DNA from: Gnetum montanum | Taxonomy: Eukaryota > Streptophyta > Gnetopsida > Gnetales > Gnetaceae | NCBI GenBank assembly: GCA_015680685.1 | Contig: MNCI01004510.1 | Coordinates: 4,338-61,340 of the forward strand | Length of the DNA: 57,003 bases | Reading direction: 5' to 3' | Shown: positions 1-11,434 of the stretch, one piece after another | How the letters are laid out: each line of letters starts with the position of its first letter | Numbering within the stretch: position 1 is the first letter of the stretch | Notes under the pieces: generated by a model | What the model saw: only the letters and a program-made list of their open reading frames with translations | Databases searched by the model: none | What the model was told of the DNA's origin: nothing | Program-made: the position numbers and the translations under genes

Positions 1-439
1 TCTATTTCCATCGAATCTTGCTCTATTTCTAGTTTTCTTGTGGAACTATCTCTTTCTCTGGGGAAAATTAGAAGTAGATTCATAGAGTTGTGCTCAAATG
101 TTTTTGCAAAATTTTATTTGTTACAAGTAGGTATTATAAGGACTGCATAAACTAGGTAATTAAATAAAATAGGAACTCTCAACAACTCACAGTACTTGGC
201 AAAGTTGGCTGAATCTCTTTAAGATAAGTCATTTGTAGTTTGCACACAATGCAATCATTTCACTTTTCACAACCACACACTGCAACAACACATACACATA
301 CTCACAGTAACTACTAAGTCTATTTGGAGGTATCTGGACCTTGGTGTTTCCAGAGATCAGCAAGCACCTAAATCCTATTCGAGGACACTCATTGGCGGTC
401 GCATCCCAAACGGTCATCAACAAATGGTCTAACAAGAAA
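1..439. other. Flank with no recognisable gene
   Basis: AT-rich sequence without a convincing coding frame. It may be the upstream or intron part of the ORF3 relic that follows, but I could not align it with the corresponding region of the other copies. Confidence 0.4.
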
Positions 440-589
440 GCTATTTAAAGGAAATAAATATTATGATCAAGGGATAATTTTGGATTATGTTTTTGATTGC
501 ATATGGCATCCAAAAGAGGACCACAAGAAGGAGGATCCTCATAGCCTAGGGAGAAGCAACCCTAAGGAGGAAGGGGCTAGCAATACTAA
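440..589 (+). pseudogene. Relic of the 5' end of the Athila-like ORF3
   Basis: The sequence ending at the ATG at 503 matches the intron end and start codon of ORF3 in the other copies: TTTTTGATTGC, then AT where the others have the AG acceptor, then ATGGCATCCAAA. The following bases, to about 585, align best with the copy starting at 38869; both read GAGGACCACAAG shortly after the ATG. The fragment stops where an LTR begins at 590, so another family member inserted into this older gene and the rest is lost. The splice acceptor is mutated (CAG to CAT). Assignment rests on by-eye alignment over about 100 bases. Confidence 0.6.
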
Positions 590-1430
590 TGATGAATCAT
601 ATTTTTGTTAGGCCCTGATATTGAAGCCCCAATATTGGACCTCATGTAGTTATGTTAGATATCTAATATCATGGGATGCATATTGGCCTACAAATATAGC
701 ACTTGGATGCATAATTCATCCATATTTTTCTTTATTTGTAGCAAAGTTCTTACAGTTTGTTTTTCTTAGAGTTAGAATATTTGTTGACAGCCCACAGTAA
801 GAGTCAAAAGACTGCATAGATCTTTATTCGAGCACTACTGTACCTAAGCACCTTAGTGTGAATGGCAATAAAGACAAGCCTTCTTGATCAAACCTTATAG
901 TATTTAGACTAGATTAATGTTTCATCATGCATTATTTAAGCATTTTACTTTAATGCATTTTAATTAAGAAATTCATGCGAATTAAATAAAAATTAATAAA
1001 TACACATAAGTACAACCACGTCAAGCATACATTAATGCTTGTTAACCCTAGTAGTGCTTAACGTTTAATAACCCAATGGCGTTGAAATGTGTTTAGGATG
1101 TGTACAACAAGTGAGAATGATTGGTTATGTTAGGATTTGCTAAGGATTAGATTAGTTAATAGATTAATTAAACATTTAAATACTTTGTTTTTGGTTCTTA
1201 GGTGACTAAACCATAAAAGATAAAAATGATAAAAATCATATGCCTTAGTTACACTTAACCATAGACTTGCATTTTATAAGTGGAGTTGGGAAGACAATGA
1301 TTGCAAAGGTTAGATTCATCTCCTAGACCTAGTATACTTAGAAACTTAAAGTCTTTGGAATTTGACTAGATTGATGAATGAATGCTAGTGATTTGTATGG
1401 TTGTACATAGGATATACTTGTCACTCATCA
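590..1430 (+). repeat. 5' LTR of copy 0
   Basis: It begins TGATGA and ends TCACTCATCA, matching the TGATGA...TCATCA ends of the other family LTRs in the window. Internal blocks shared with them include the region around 798-860 (TCTTTATTCGAGCA) and a stretch near 1040-1060 (GTTAACCCTAGTAGTGCTTAA). It is 841 bp, and the U3 part is heavily diverged; I see no clear TATA box. The five bases to its left are ACTAA. The matching right flank is lost, so the duplication cannot be checked. Confidence 0.8.
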
Positions 1431-1431
1431 T

Positions 1432-1449
1432 TAGCACTCTTGCTAGGGA
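1432..1449 (+). other. Degenerate primer-binding site (tRNA-Asp type)
   Basis: TAGCACTCTTGCTAGGGA sits one base after the LTR end. It aligns with the better-kept site of copy 2 (TGGTGCCATTGCCAGGGA) and, beyond that, with the 3' end complement of plant tRNA-Asp used by Athila elements. Most differences are C-to-T or G-to-A. Confidence 0.7.
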
Positions 1450-1689
1450 CTTTAGTTAGCTATGTAGGACTTAGTGAAAATTATTCAACCTCATTGTAAT
1501 GAACCTTAAATTTGCAATCATTTACGATAATAATAATAATTGTAAAAAGCATAATGATAATTTTCTTCAATGTAAAATTTCTTTTCTCATAGGGCTAATT
1601 CTCCACCACCGTTTGAGCGTACATCTAATTAACATCGGCATGAAGGATCAAAACCACTAGTGCCATAAAAATGTAGAATGGTATATACT

Positions 1690-3870
1690 CATCTTTATGA
1701 GTATGTGCTAGATTTCACCTTAATCTTGCATTACGATGAACAACTATGATGGAGAGACATGAAGGGAAACATTGTGTTATAGCCCGATTGATTAGTTCTT
1801 GTGATTCTACACCAAACTATTATGAAATTGGGCATCCCAAGGATCAATGTTGAGTATGTTGTGAAGGACCATGATTACTCGGACTACCATCTCACTAAAG
1901 CATAATGTAAGAAGGATCAACAATAGGAGATGTGAAGCATCAAAGGAGAAATGGTTTACTAACTCCTTGTTCTTACTAGGCCAGAAAGATGAAGAGGATC
2001 CCTTCTTTGGGAATTTTCAATTCACTGACTCTCCTTTCCTTGTCTTTGATGAGGGCAACCCAAACTAGAATGTGCAATCTACTATCAATCATTCTAGTTT
2101 AAGAAAGAATAGGCTCCATGACCATGCAGGATCCAAAGATGAGAGTCATGGAAAGGATAAGAACAAGCCTCATGATGATGATCATGCTTGTGATTACAAA
2201 AGAGAAGGTGGTAGGCATTATGGTAGTGCTAGTCCTCCTCCTCATCCTTCCTCTTTGACATCCTCTTCTTTCTCCTCTAGCTTTGATTGAAGCTATAGAG
2301 GATGTGACCATGATGGAGGTGATTAATGGATAGAGATGATCATAGGGCCCACTAGATCAGTTGAGACTAGGAGTGTGGGCAATCAAGGAAGGCTCGCCAC
2401 CATGAAATAAGGGACAACAGAGGGCATCATAGGCATTATGGCCATCATAAAGGCCATAACTATGATGAACCTTTTCTTGAAACTCGAAATATGCTAAATA
2501 TTGTAGAAGCAGTGAGAATTTCGAATAGGCATTTAAGAGATAGTATAATAAAGCAATTGGATATGAACAATATTTCCAAGTTCAAAGGGGGATACAACTT
2601 AGATCTATAGAACCACCTACAATCTTTCATGATACATGTACCTTGTAGAATATAGAGAATGAATGGAAAAAACTTAAGCTATTCCCTAGCACACTCATAA
2701 AAGAAGCTAAAGGTAGATAGAGTATGATGCTTGAGTTGTTCAATGATAAGTATTAGACATACTCTAGAGTGTCCAACTTGAGAAAGTAGATCTAAGGTTG
2801 GTAAAAAGGAATACATGAACCCTTGGACATAACCATGGGTAGGTACTATTCTCTTTTACATTGATGTCTTAGCCATGGTTATTCTCAAAGGGAGAATCTT
2901 TGCCATATCATAGATGGGCTTCGATCAGAAATAAGAAGAACTCTTAGATTCTATGCCCAAGGAAGATTGTCAGAATTAAGGGTCCATTAGATCCAAAGGT
3001 TGATTAAGTAGGTTATCAAAGAAGAAGGAGAGTTGAGAAAATAGGAAAGTGTAGAAGAGTATAATAGGGATCCTTACATTAGAAAAAGGGAAGTCTGATT
3101 CTATGACAATGAGGAGGAGGAACCACTTGATGAGGTGGTGTACTAAAAGACATTGTCAATGCAAAATTTTGTTTATGAAATTTTACTTAAGATAGATAAG
3201 ATGTGGGACTCTTTAAATGAAAAGTTCCAAATTGCTCTAAAAATAGTAGAAGAATCCAAAGAGCAAAGTAATGATTATGATCATTGGAGAAGGAAGGAAG
3301 CTGAATGTGCCTACCAAAGGAATAAAGGCAAGGTTGCTATTGTAGAGGAGGTTGTGGAGTCTAAAATAGATGATAATTATGGATGTGACATCTACCAATA
3401 ATAAAATTTGAAAGGATTTTGCCTTGTTTTGTCACACTTGTAGGAGTCTAGGGTGTATGCTCTAAATCCTAGATTGGCCAGAAGGAAAGCATCCAAAAGG
3501 TTACCTTATCCTCAAGGCAACTTAAGGCAGCTCCACCAACAACAAGTGTATTATCTAATTGGAGATCCACCACAACTTTATGAGTAGTATGAGAAGTGAC
3601 AACACACGTAGTCATGGAGGATGACACCACCAAGGCAGTAGTACCCTTATTGACAACTAGATCCTTATGGGTGCTATGTGTAATAGCCCATTTCTCCACA
3701 TGAATCTTCTAGTCATGCCTCATTCCAGCATCATTACTACCCTTCTACATACTACAAAGTTTAATGTCCATCTTTAAGAGGGGAATCCCCATATCCTTAT
3801 CATCCTTATACACTTGCACCTCCATCCTCAACTCAACTACCACCTACTGCATCAATGTAGAATGATATTC
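1690..3870 (+). pseudogene. gag: gag of copy 0 (decayed)
   Basis: This is the capsid/nucleocapsid gene of the element. Around 1696-1900 it encodes the N-terminal block seen in copy 2 (YEY-type start, then EDHDY-like; here KDHDYSDY). A retrotransposon-gag capsid core follows from about 2580 to 3000, and a charged region (KMWDSLNEKF) at 3195-3240. From about 3530 to 3870 there is a tyrosine/proline/glutamine-rich tail before the protease. Many frames are broken by TAG/TAA. A zinc-knuckle remnant near 3380 reads CDIYQ, so the second and later cysteines are lost, while copy 2 still has CGICQ. Confidence 0.75.
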
Positions 3871-3999
3871 TAGCTCAACCCTAGTAATGTAATGCTACTA
3901 GGGTTGTTAACTTACAATTGGTTCCTCAGCTGAGTGGTTTGGAAATAAAATCCCAAAAGAGACCATTCTTTTGAATTGATAGTTCTACAAAGGCCTTGC

Positions 4000-4720
4000 A
4001 GACATATGTGGTTGAGATCCTTTCTTCTTTCTCATCCTCTGCATCTTCTACATTAGAGTTCCCTTTAAACCAAACGCCTTCCAAAGTGCATACTATCACG
4101 TTGACCCATGTTGTAATTGATTGGATTAAGGCTGGCTACCTTTCCAAGAAACTACTTGATCTTGGGAGTTCCCTCATCTATTTAAAAATTACTAGGAATG
4201 AACCTTTTAAGGCTTTTCTAGACTCAGGTTTTGGTGTAAATTTGATTTCTCATCAAATGTAAAAATCTTGGACACTACCTCTACTCAAGAAGAGTAACAT
4301 TTATCTTAAGTTGGCAAATCAATCCATCACTATTCCCTTGGAATTGGTGGAGGACATTATGACCAATATTTATGGGTGGTCTTATCCTATCAACTTCTTG
4401 GTAATTTGAGTTGATAACTACAAGGGGGACTTCCTAATCATCATGGGAAGGGCTTGGCTAAGTACCATTGATGCATAGTTGGGAATCAAAGGCCTCTCCA
4501 TGGAGATTTCCAAGGAAAATTCATTCAAAAAAAATAAAGAAGAAGAGAGTTCCATGCATCACGTATAGTGATATAGGGTGTAATTATGTGGAAAAACTAT
4601 AAGCCATAAAAGGTACATCAATCATAGCATACAGATAGTGTGCAGATGAGATAGAAATTCAAAGGTGCATGTATGTAGCAACCATAAATAGGAGGAAACC
4701 CAGTGGCTAACAGCTAATCT
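4000..4720 (+). pseudogene. Retropepsin-like protease domain of copy 0
   Basis: The aspartic protease that would process Gag-Pol. The active-site motif LDSGFGVNLIS is intact at about 4217-4250 and is followed by a conserved segment (MGRAWLS) near 4443-4463. The reading frame is interrupted by stops such as the TAA just after LISHQM. Alignment with copies 1, 2 and E is clear throughout. Confidence 0.8.
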
Positions 4721-5099
4721 TGATAGTAGCTCAACACTTTACATGGAACCATTTGAGAGCTTGATCAGTGCCTATGTTGAAGGCATGGATGATATGGAAC
4801 AGATCCATCACCAACTCTTCGATGAACCTGCTGACAATTATTGGGGAGAGTTGGAAATCCCTGAGAGCTTTAAATAGGAACCCCTAGAGTTGAAAACTCT
4901 ACATGCTGACATGGTATATGGTTTTTTGAATAATTGGAAGTTGGTGATAATCAATGCTAATCTTTCTTTTAAACAAAAATAGAAGTTGTTGAAACTAGTT
5001 AACAAATGGCCAACAACCTTTTCTTGGTCATATCTCAAACACGTTAGGATTGATACTCATATATGCCAACATCACATCTATATGGATCCTTCGATAAAG

Positions 5100-5700
5100 C
5101 CATAAAGGTGCAGTGGTAGTTGAGCCCCAAACTCAAGCAAATCATCAAGGAGGATATTGAACAACTTCTCAAGGAAAGGTTCATGTATCCCATGACTAAT
5201 AGTGAGTGGATTAGTCCATTGGTGATCATGCCAAGGAAATATGGCAAGTGGAGGCTTGGTATTAACTTTAGGCTATTGAACATGGTGATCTAGAATGATC
5301 ATTTTCACTGTTATTTATGGACTAGGTGTTGGACATTATTTTTGGGCATTGCTTTTACAGCTTTCTAGATGGTTATAGTGGCTATAACCAAATTCAAATT
5401 GCACCTAAAGATCAGGCCAAAACCACATTGATGGATCCTTGGGACACGTTTGCATATCAAAAGATTCCTTTTGAGCTATGTAATACCTCTACCACATTCC
5501 AATGCCTTGTCCTTAGCATTTCTTAATAGTAGATTGGTAGCAAGATGGAAATCTTCATGGATGACTTCTCTACCTATGGGGCTACATTTGACCAAGCTTT
5601 GGATCACCTTTAGTAAGTGCTAGAAAGGTATGCAGAGAAAAACCTTTAGCTCAATAAGTAGAAAAGCCATTTGATGGTCCAGGAAGGCCTTGTTTTGGAG
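5100..5700 (+). pseudogene. Reverse transcriptase domain of copy 0
   Basis: Gypsy-type RT. LKQIIKED near 5131, then SEWISPLVIMPRK near 5205-5240, the fingers/palm block FLDGYSGYNQIQIAPKDQ at 5355-5420, and the catalytic FMDDFS at about 5553-5570 (the xxDD box). The N-terminal and palm parts are in different frames, so at least one frameshift lies near 5290, in addition to stops. The connection and RNase H regions follow. Confidence 0.85.
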
Positions 5701-5959
5701 CCCAGAATCTCTAAAAGAGGGATTGAGGTAGACCCTAAGAAAATAAGGGTCATCCAAGGAATTTTTCATGAACCAGATTGGCAAAGATGTTTGGTCATTT
5801 CTTGGTTACACTGGCTACAATTGATGCTTCATAGGAAATTTCTCTAAGATCATCAAATTGTTGGTGTAGCTTAGAAAGAAGGATGTTTTATTTCTTTGGA
5901 TCAAGGAATGCAAAAATCCATTTAAGAAACTCGAGTAGTAGCTTGTTGAAACTTCAATT

Positions 5960-6330
5960 CTATGAGCATCTAACTAATCTAGACCCTTTCACATCATGAT
6001 GAATATATTGAACTATGCTTTAGCACTCATGCTCATGTAGTTGGATAATAAGAAATGTCATTACTACATCCATTACGCAAGCCAAAGCACTATCGATGTA
6101 CAACTTAATTACACCATAGTAGAGAAGGAATTGATGGTGGTGGTGTATAACGAGAAGGTGTTCATGCACATAGATCATAATGCAATCCTATTCCTTTTGA
6201 ACAAATCAACGAGAAGCCCCCATATCATGCAGTGGCTTGTGATCTTACAAGAATTTGATCTTATGATGGTAGATCAAAAGGGAACTAAGAATGTGGTTGT
6301 TGATCACTTGTCTTAGTTGAGATGGGATAA
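5960..6330 (+). pseudogene. RNase H domain of copy 0
   Basis: The retroviral-type RNase H following RT. The motif NYTIVEKELMVVV at 6105-6150 and HIDHNAIL at 6165-6190 match copy 1 (NYTTTEKELMIVV and HTDHSAI). About 13 residues that copy 1 has between these motifs are missing in frame, so the fold is damaged even apart from stops. The domain ends in a GTKNVVVDHLS tail, the usual transition to integrase. Confidence 0.8.
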
Positions 6331-6559
6331 TAAAGAGAAGGAAAGCTCACTTTCTAATTAATTTTTTGATGAACTCCTCTTTTCTGGTGCTATGAATGAA
6401 CAAGTGGTCAATTATCCTAATTGGTACAATGACATTCTCAGCTATGTTCTCACTCAAGAGATGCCATAAGAGTTAGACCACAGGAAGAAACAATAATTTC
6501 TTCATCAGGTAAAGCACTTCATTGAGATCAATGGACACCTTTACAAGGTGTATTTTGAT

Positions 6560-7344
6560 GGCTTTGTTTGTTGGTATATCCATGACATTAATCAATTGCA
6601 TGTTCTCTAGGATATTTACATGGGTTCTTATGGGAGCCACTATGCTAGGATATGCATTAACATAAAGATCATGATGGTAGGGTATTATGGCCAACACTCT
6701 TTAAGGATGCTTACTGCTTCATTTGATCTTGTGAATGTTACCAATGCAATGGTGGAATGATAGCTTATATGGAGGATCCTCAGCATTGGATTCAACCATT
6801 TGAATCCTTCAACATCTAGGACATTGACTTCATGGATTCCATCACATCCATGTCCAATTGAAAGGTGTACATCATAATTTTTGTTGACTATTGTATGAAA
6901 TAGGTAGAAGTAGTAGCCATTACTAACTATACATCCTCTACAACTACTCATTTTATGCAAAAAAATGTTGTTACTAGGTTTGGGGTGGCACATGCACTAA
7001 TTTTTGACAATGGTACTTATTTTATAGGCACCATCTTTTGAAAATTCATGTAATGTTTTGGGTTAGAACATAAATTAACAACACCTTACCATCCTAAGCC
7101 AATGGTTAAGGAGAGGTTACCAATAGGGAGATCACTACAATCTTAATTAGAACAATTAGCAGATATAGGAGAGAGTAGATCACAAAACTTAATGATGTCA
7201 TTTGGGCTTATTTCTCAACATGGAAAATTCCTATAGGGTATTCTTTGTATGAGCTGGTGTATGGGAAATTACCAACTCCTCCCATTTAATTAGAGCTCCA
7301 TAAAATTTTAACAGCCTATTGTAGCAATCAAAAACATTGGTGGC
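6560..7344 (+). pseudogene. Integrase of copy 0, C-terminus missing
   Basis: Zinc-binding region from about 6590 (the HHCC set is damaged: ECYQC for CxxC) and catalytic core with DIDFMDS at about 6820-6840 and FDNGTYF near 7000-7020, so two of the three catalytic acids remain. The motif that should carry the third acid, after TTPYHPK at 7080-7100, is frameshifted. The frame ends a little after YGKLPTPP at about 7258-7285, where a Tat LTR interrupts the element. Confidence 0.8.
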
Positions 7345-7960
7345 TGGAAACACCCAGAGGTTATCGAGCAAACAATCTTAACCCTAGATCCATGAAAGGG
7401 CCATGTTGGATTAAAAATGGAAATGGAGTGCCCTGAATAGTCTAATCAATTAGACAAGGACTTAGTCTATGTCACTTAACCTTTCATAAACGTGTAATGT
7501 GAAAGTGATGTTTGTAACGTAATATGATAATTATTAAATGCAACAAAGCAAAAAACAATGTAAAATGTAATAATAATGAGTAGGAATTTAAAGTGAATAA
7601 TAGTTAGGGAATGAACCACCTCAAGATCGCAGCTCTACTTTGTTGAAGTGGATACAATCGGTTCCACAACACTAGGAAGCATAAGGATCCCAAAGGTAAC
7701 TAGAGTGTTCAAAGTAGGTCAACTATATTCTTGAACATGGACTCAAAAGCCATTAATGCAAAGTGCTACAAAGATAGTAGAAAGGAGCTAAAAGAATGCC
7801 AAGTGAAAATGCCAACCATTTTAATTTTTTCCAATTTTCCAACAACAAATGCTAACAATGCTCGAAGTTGTCAACCCTCAAATTTGTCGCCAAGAAATGC
7901 CCAATTTTTCCAACCATGCTCCAATTTTTTTCCAACCCTTTGAGCATTTCTCATCATGGT

Positions 7961-7967
7961 ATTTATA
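7961..7967 (-). promoter_or_regulatory. TATA box of the Tat LTR
   Basis: On the minus strand the sequence reads GCCCTATAAATACC, a good plant TATA box. It is the only strong candidate in this LTR and lies downstream (minus strand) of the repeat-rich U3. Confidence 0.5.
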
Positions 7968-8149
7968 GGGCTAGGAGCATGCAACAAATGCAGCCTGGAT
8001 GCCATGGGTCCTAGATCTACAAGATACTGATGTGTCCATGCTTCATGGACATGCAAATATAATTGACAAGCCTACCATGCTGCAATCATGCTATCGAAAC
8101 TGGAGATGCTGGAATCAAGTATGCCAATAATGGAGATGAGGAATGAGGC

Positions 8150-8880
8150 ACATTGAAGTAGCATAGCTGCCTACTATGCTATGCTACACTGTGCTACGTA
8201 ATGTAGTGTAGCATGTTGGCATAGCATAGCAGCTTGATACGTTGTGCTATGCTATGTGGCATAGCGTAGCATAGCCACCAGTTTGAAGAAGAAATTGGTG
8301 TTGAAGTCAACTGCATCTGCTGAAAACTTCACAGCATGTCAAGTCAACTTTTGCAATAGTTGGTTTGATATGCATCTTTTGCTACGCTATGTAGTGTAGC
8401 ATAGCATAGTAGTTGGCTTCATTCGTGATCTTTGTTGAAATCTCAAATGCTTGCTTAAAGCTCAAATTTTTATGCTAATAGTTGCAACATTTTCCTTCTG
8501 CAAAGGAAAGAATTAAAACTTGCTGGAATTGCATTTGAGACACCTTCTTCTATTCTTGCATCATCGCTATCTCATGCTACCCTATGTAGCATAGCACAGT
8601 GTAGCAGCCAGCGTATCTTGCTTTCTATTCAATCCGCCACTTTTTGATGAGAAGCTTTGCTAAATATTTTAAGTTGAACAACGAAATTGGTTTTGAAGGC
8701 TAGAGTGCTTTTCAAGTGTAATTGGAATCACTAGGTAAGCTGGGCCTTTCTATTTTGCCTTTGCTACTCTATGCTACGCTGTGTAGCGTAGCACTTTGTT
8801 CTACAATAGTTTGGTTGCCTAAGAAACTATCTTCTAAGGCCTACTATGCTACATAGCATACCATAGCATAGCAAACTTCC
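8150..8880. repeat. Clusters of TAGCATAGC / GCTATGCTA motifs
   Basis: At least five clusters (about 8158-8280, 8378-8412, 8572-8605, 8764-8793, 8840-8872) repeat TAGCATAGC, TGCTACGC and GTAGTGTAGCA in both orientations. At 8772-8793 TGCTACGC and GCGTAGCA form a perfect 8-bp stem with a 6-base loop. They lie in U3 of the Tat LTR, upstream of its TATA box, and could be enhancer-like binding-site arrays; that function is an inference. Confidence 0.7.
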
Positions 8881-9167
8881 TCACTAGAAAAATTTCCGAA
8901 CTATTTTGCACATTCTGAGAACCGCCGACAACTCCTAGCATGGTTTTTGAGTAAACTATCATCCAGGGAATTACCCAGGTGGGTAGGCTAGAGGGTCCAT
9001 CGGGCTTGTCAACACTGGGAGTAGAAAATTTTCCAAACTGGGTAGTCCAAACTCGGAGCATCCATTTCTTGCCAAACTTTCATGAGGCTACACTTGTGAA
9101 AATGTTTGTCTCATTTCCAAGACCCTGGTGAAGCAAGAGCGCCTTCAAATTTTTAGGGTGTTTCATT

Positions 9168-9180
9168 GGCCCCTCTTTGT
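9168..9180 (-). other. Polypurine tract of the Tat element
   Basis: On the minus strand ACAAAGAGGGGCC lies two bases before the TGAAACACCC start of the 3' LTR. This is the primer for plus-strand DNA synthesis in LTR retrotransposons. Confidence 0.65.
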
Positions 9181-10537
9181 CGACATCTAAAGGACGGACT
9201 TGAGAGACACTGACAAACAATATGAAACACCGCAAAAGATAAGATGCTAACATTGCTCTTTAGTAATTGCCAAGATGTCACTTAGCTATGCTTGAGAGTG
9301 TTGGATTGGTCATGCAGGTATAGAGGAAGGGTTAAACTAGGGGGAGAATGAGGCTTAGGAAAATGGTAAGGATGAAACTTAGCAAGGTCCCTCATTGGAA
9401 TAGTTATTTACGTGGTCATCTTTGCTTTTGCTGACCTTGGACCTTTCGTTAGAATGCTTAGAGAGGGTTACTGCGAAATAGCTGGTGTGCCATTTATTTT
9501 AGGCAATTTTTTTTTCTTTTGCATGAGCTTTTGCTCTTTTATGTTTTTCTTTTGCTATTTTGCCATTTACATTTGCAAACAACCTTGTCGTAGGACAAGC
9601 GTTTCTTTCCCAGGATAAGTTGTGTTACATCCACATGGGGCTTTAACCTATCTATAGATCCTTCCCATGCGGCAAGTTATGTCATGCATGTCATGGACTT
9701 TGAGATTGGGCATATGGGAGGGCATTACAGGAAGTAGGAAAATTTGTTAAAGAGGTGAGAGTGAGAGTTGTAGGTGTAAGGAACGAGGTAAAGAATCTTA
9801 AAGGGGAGGGTAGGATATGCACTTTGAAGTAGCTAAGCTAATCAGGATAACCACCTTGCAATGATGTAGTGTCCTACTTCTGTGGTGAAATGCATCTCTG
9901 ACTGATGCCTCTCCAATACATACCCTACAAAAAAAATAGAGAGAAAACTAGAAGAAACAACTATGATTCAAAACAAAGGAAAAGGCCTTGCTTGCTTTAA
10001 ATGCTACTGGAACAATGGACATTATTGTTGAGCCATTCAACATCCAAACTAGAAAGGCCAGCAATAGTTTTGGCAGCAATTGTGTGGAGAGGTTAGCACT
10101 GAGATAGCTAGGAATTACGGTGATGCGAGTTCTCAGGAATTCTCATCCAAGGAAAAAATTATGTAGTTTGGCTATGACATAGGCTACCCAATAGCTGAAT
10201 GTCTTTTGGGCTTGGCCGATGGTGAGGGTTGGAGGATAGCAACATTGTGGCTGGGCCACAATACTGCTGGAACTCCAGCAGTAGGTGCTAACTAGGGAAG
10301 CTACTACTAGGGTGATGAACCATGGTGGTGGTAGCTCTAGAGAGTTAGCAAGATGTCATAAGATATCTCTAGAGGATCAACAAGATGTCAAGGGTAGTGG
10401 CATTGCATATGTTCTGAAGGATGTTTTCTTAGCATCGTGAACTGCATTCAAGAACTACAATGTCCCACCCCGTGTTGGTGATGTGCATGCTCACTTGTTT
10501 GTAGAGTTGTGATGCATGCTGAGGACATGCTGTAAAC
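9181..10537 (+). other. Tat 3' region with a possible decayed antisense ORF
   Basis: Between the minisatellite and the polypurine tract no minus-strand coding region is visible. On the plus strand, about 9957-10330 reads as one long frame broken almost only by TAG and TGA at likely Gln/Arg sites. It includes a cysteine-rich piece, CFKCYWNNGHYC, at about 9997-10032, which resembles but does not match a CCHC zinc knuckle (five instead of four residues before the His). Extra antisense ORFs between pol and the 3' LTR are known in some Tat elements, so this may be one. The rest of the stretch is unassigned. Confidence 0.35.
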
Positions 10538-11060
10538 CTAGTTTAAGGTCCTAGTAGACTATCTGATCTATTGATTTAAGGTCTTAGTAGATCATGGTGC
10601 ACTAGTTTAAGGTCCTAGGAGACCGTTGTGCTAGTTTATCGTCAGAGCGGATAGTGGTTGTGCTAGTTTAAGGTCCTAGTAGACCACAGTGCTAGTTTAA
10701 TGTCATAGTGGATGGTTGCTATACTAGGTTAAGGTCCTAGTAGACAGCAGTGCTAGTTTAACATCGTAGCGGACAATGGATCAGCCAGTTTAACATTGTA
10801 GTAGACACGGTTTGCTAGTTTTACATCATGGTAGATAGTCTATGCCAGTTTATAGTCATAGCAGACTTCCTTTGCCAATTTTACATCATAGCGGATGGTA
10901 TATGCCAGTTTTACATTGTATTCAATGATCTTTGTAGTTTTACATTATAGTGGATGAACTTTGCCAGTTTTACATTGTAGCAGATGAGCTTTGCTAATTT
11001 TACATTGTAGCGGATGATTACATACCTTTTCCAGTTTTACGTCGTAGTGGACATTTGCTC
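10538..11060. repeat. Minisatellite, about 17 units of about 32 bp
   Basis: A 22-base core recurs 17 times: CTAGTTTAAGGTCCTAG and variants such as CCAGTTTTACATTGTAG, each followed by YRGAY and a variable spacer. Units are 30-40 bp. The left copies carry AAGGTCCTAGTAGAC and the right ones TACATTGTAGCGGAT, a gradual shift along the array. It lies in the 3' untranslated region of the Tat element, where such arrays are known to arise. Confidence 0.9.
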
Positions 11061-11434
11061 ACCTTGCACATGCATCAGATGTAGTATGGTTTGAGTTATG
11101 AATGATTCACATGATTTGTGAACTCGTTACCATCCATGTCTACCAGCTTGAAGGCCCCTTTTTCAAATGCTTTTGTGACCATGAATGGACCTTCCTAGTT
11201 TTCTGAGAATTTGTTCACATGCTCATGGACAACCTTGAGAATGAGGTCCCCCTTTTGTAGTGGCCATTGATGAGGGTTTTCATGGTGCTTTTGTTGTTGC
11301 TTATTTTGATAATGCTCTATGTGACCAAGTGTCTATGCACACTCCTACTCTATGGAGTCGAGGTTGATGATCCTCGACTCATTGTTCTGGGCTTCTCTCA
11401 TGACATTCAATAGGATCATGCGAAGTGATCGTAC
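11061..11434 (-). pseudogene. Integrase C-terminal and 3' untranslated region of the Tat element
   Basis: The stretch continues the minus-strand integrase toward its C-terminus. Fragments such as LQKGDLILKVVH (minus, about 11220-11255) resemble the GDLVL segment typical of plant Tat integrase tails. Stops break the frame, and the boundary with the minisatellite is not sharp. Confidence 0.5.

Larger units (their letters stand above)
590..7344 (+). mobile_element. Athila-like Ty3/gypsy copy 0, truncated on the right
   Basis: The element starts with an LTR (590-1430), has a degenerate tRNA-Asp-type primer site, then gag, protease, RT, RNase H and integrase in the gypsy order. It stops near the end of the integrase at 7344, where the LTR of a Tat-type element begins. 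All frames carry stops, mostly TAG and TAA. It lacks the integrase C-terminus, the spacer, ORF3 and the 3' LTR that sister copy 1 retains. Athila-like is inferred from the primer site and from the extra gene downstream of pol in sister copies; a phylogeny of the RT would settle it. Confidence 0.85.
7345..9165 (-). repeat. 3' LTR of the Tat element
   Basis: The left end reads TGGAAACACCC and the right end GGGTGTTTCA, near-perfect terminal inverted repeats with TG...CA ends. Immediately right of it lies a minus-strand polypurine tract, which fixes the orientation and makes this the 3' LTR. It is 1821 bp, long but usual for this lineage. On the minus strand a TATA box (TATAAAT) lies at 7961-7967, so U3 runs from 9165 to about 7970. 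U3 carries the TAGCATAGC repeats described separately. Confidence 0.75.

Noticed and set aside
9997-10032. Canonical CCHC zinc knuckle of a gag gene
   Set aside because: The spacing is CX2CX5HXC instead of CX2CX4HX4C and the surrounding frame has stops; kept only as a possible antisense ORF.
10538-11060. CRISPR-like array of regularly spaced repeats
   Set aside because: Units are degenerate, spacers are too short and variable, there are no cas genes, and the context is a plant retrotransposon; it is a minisatellite.
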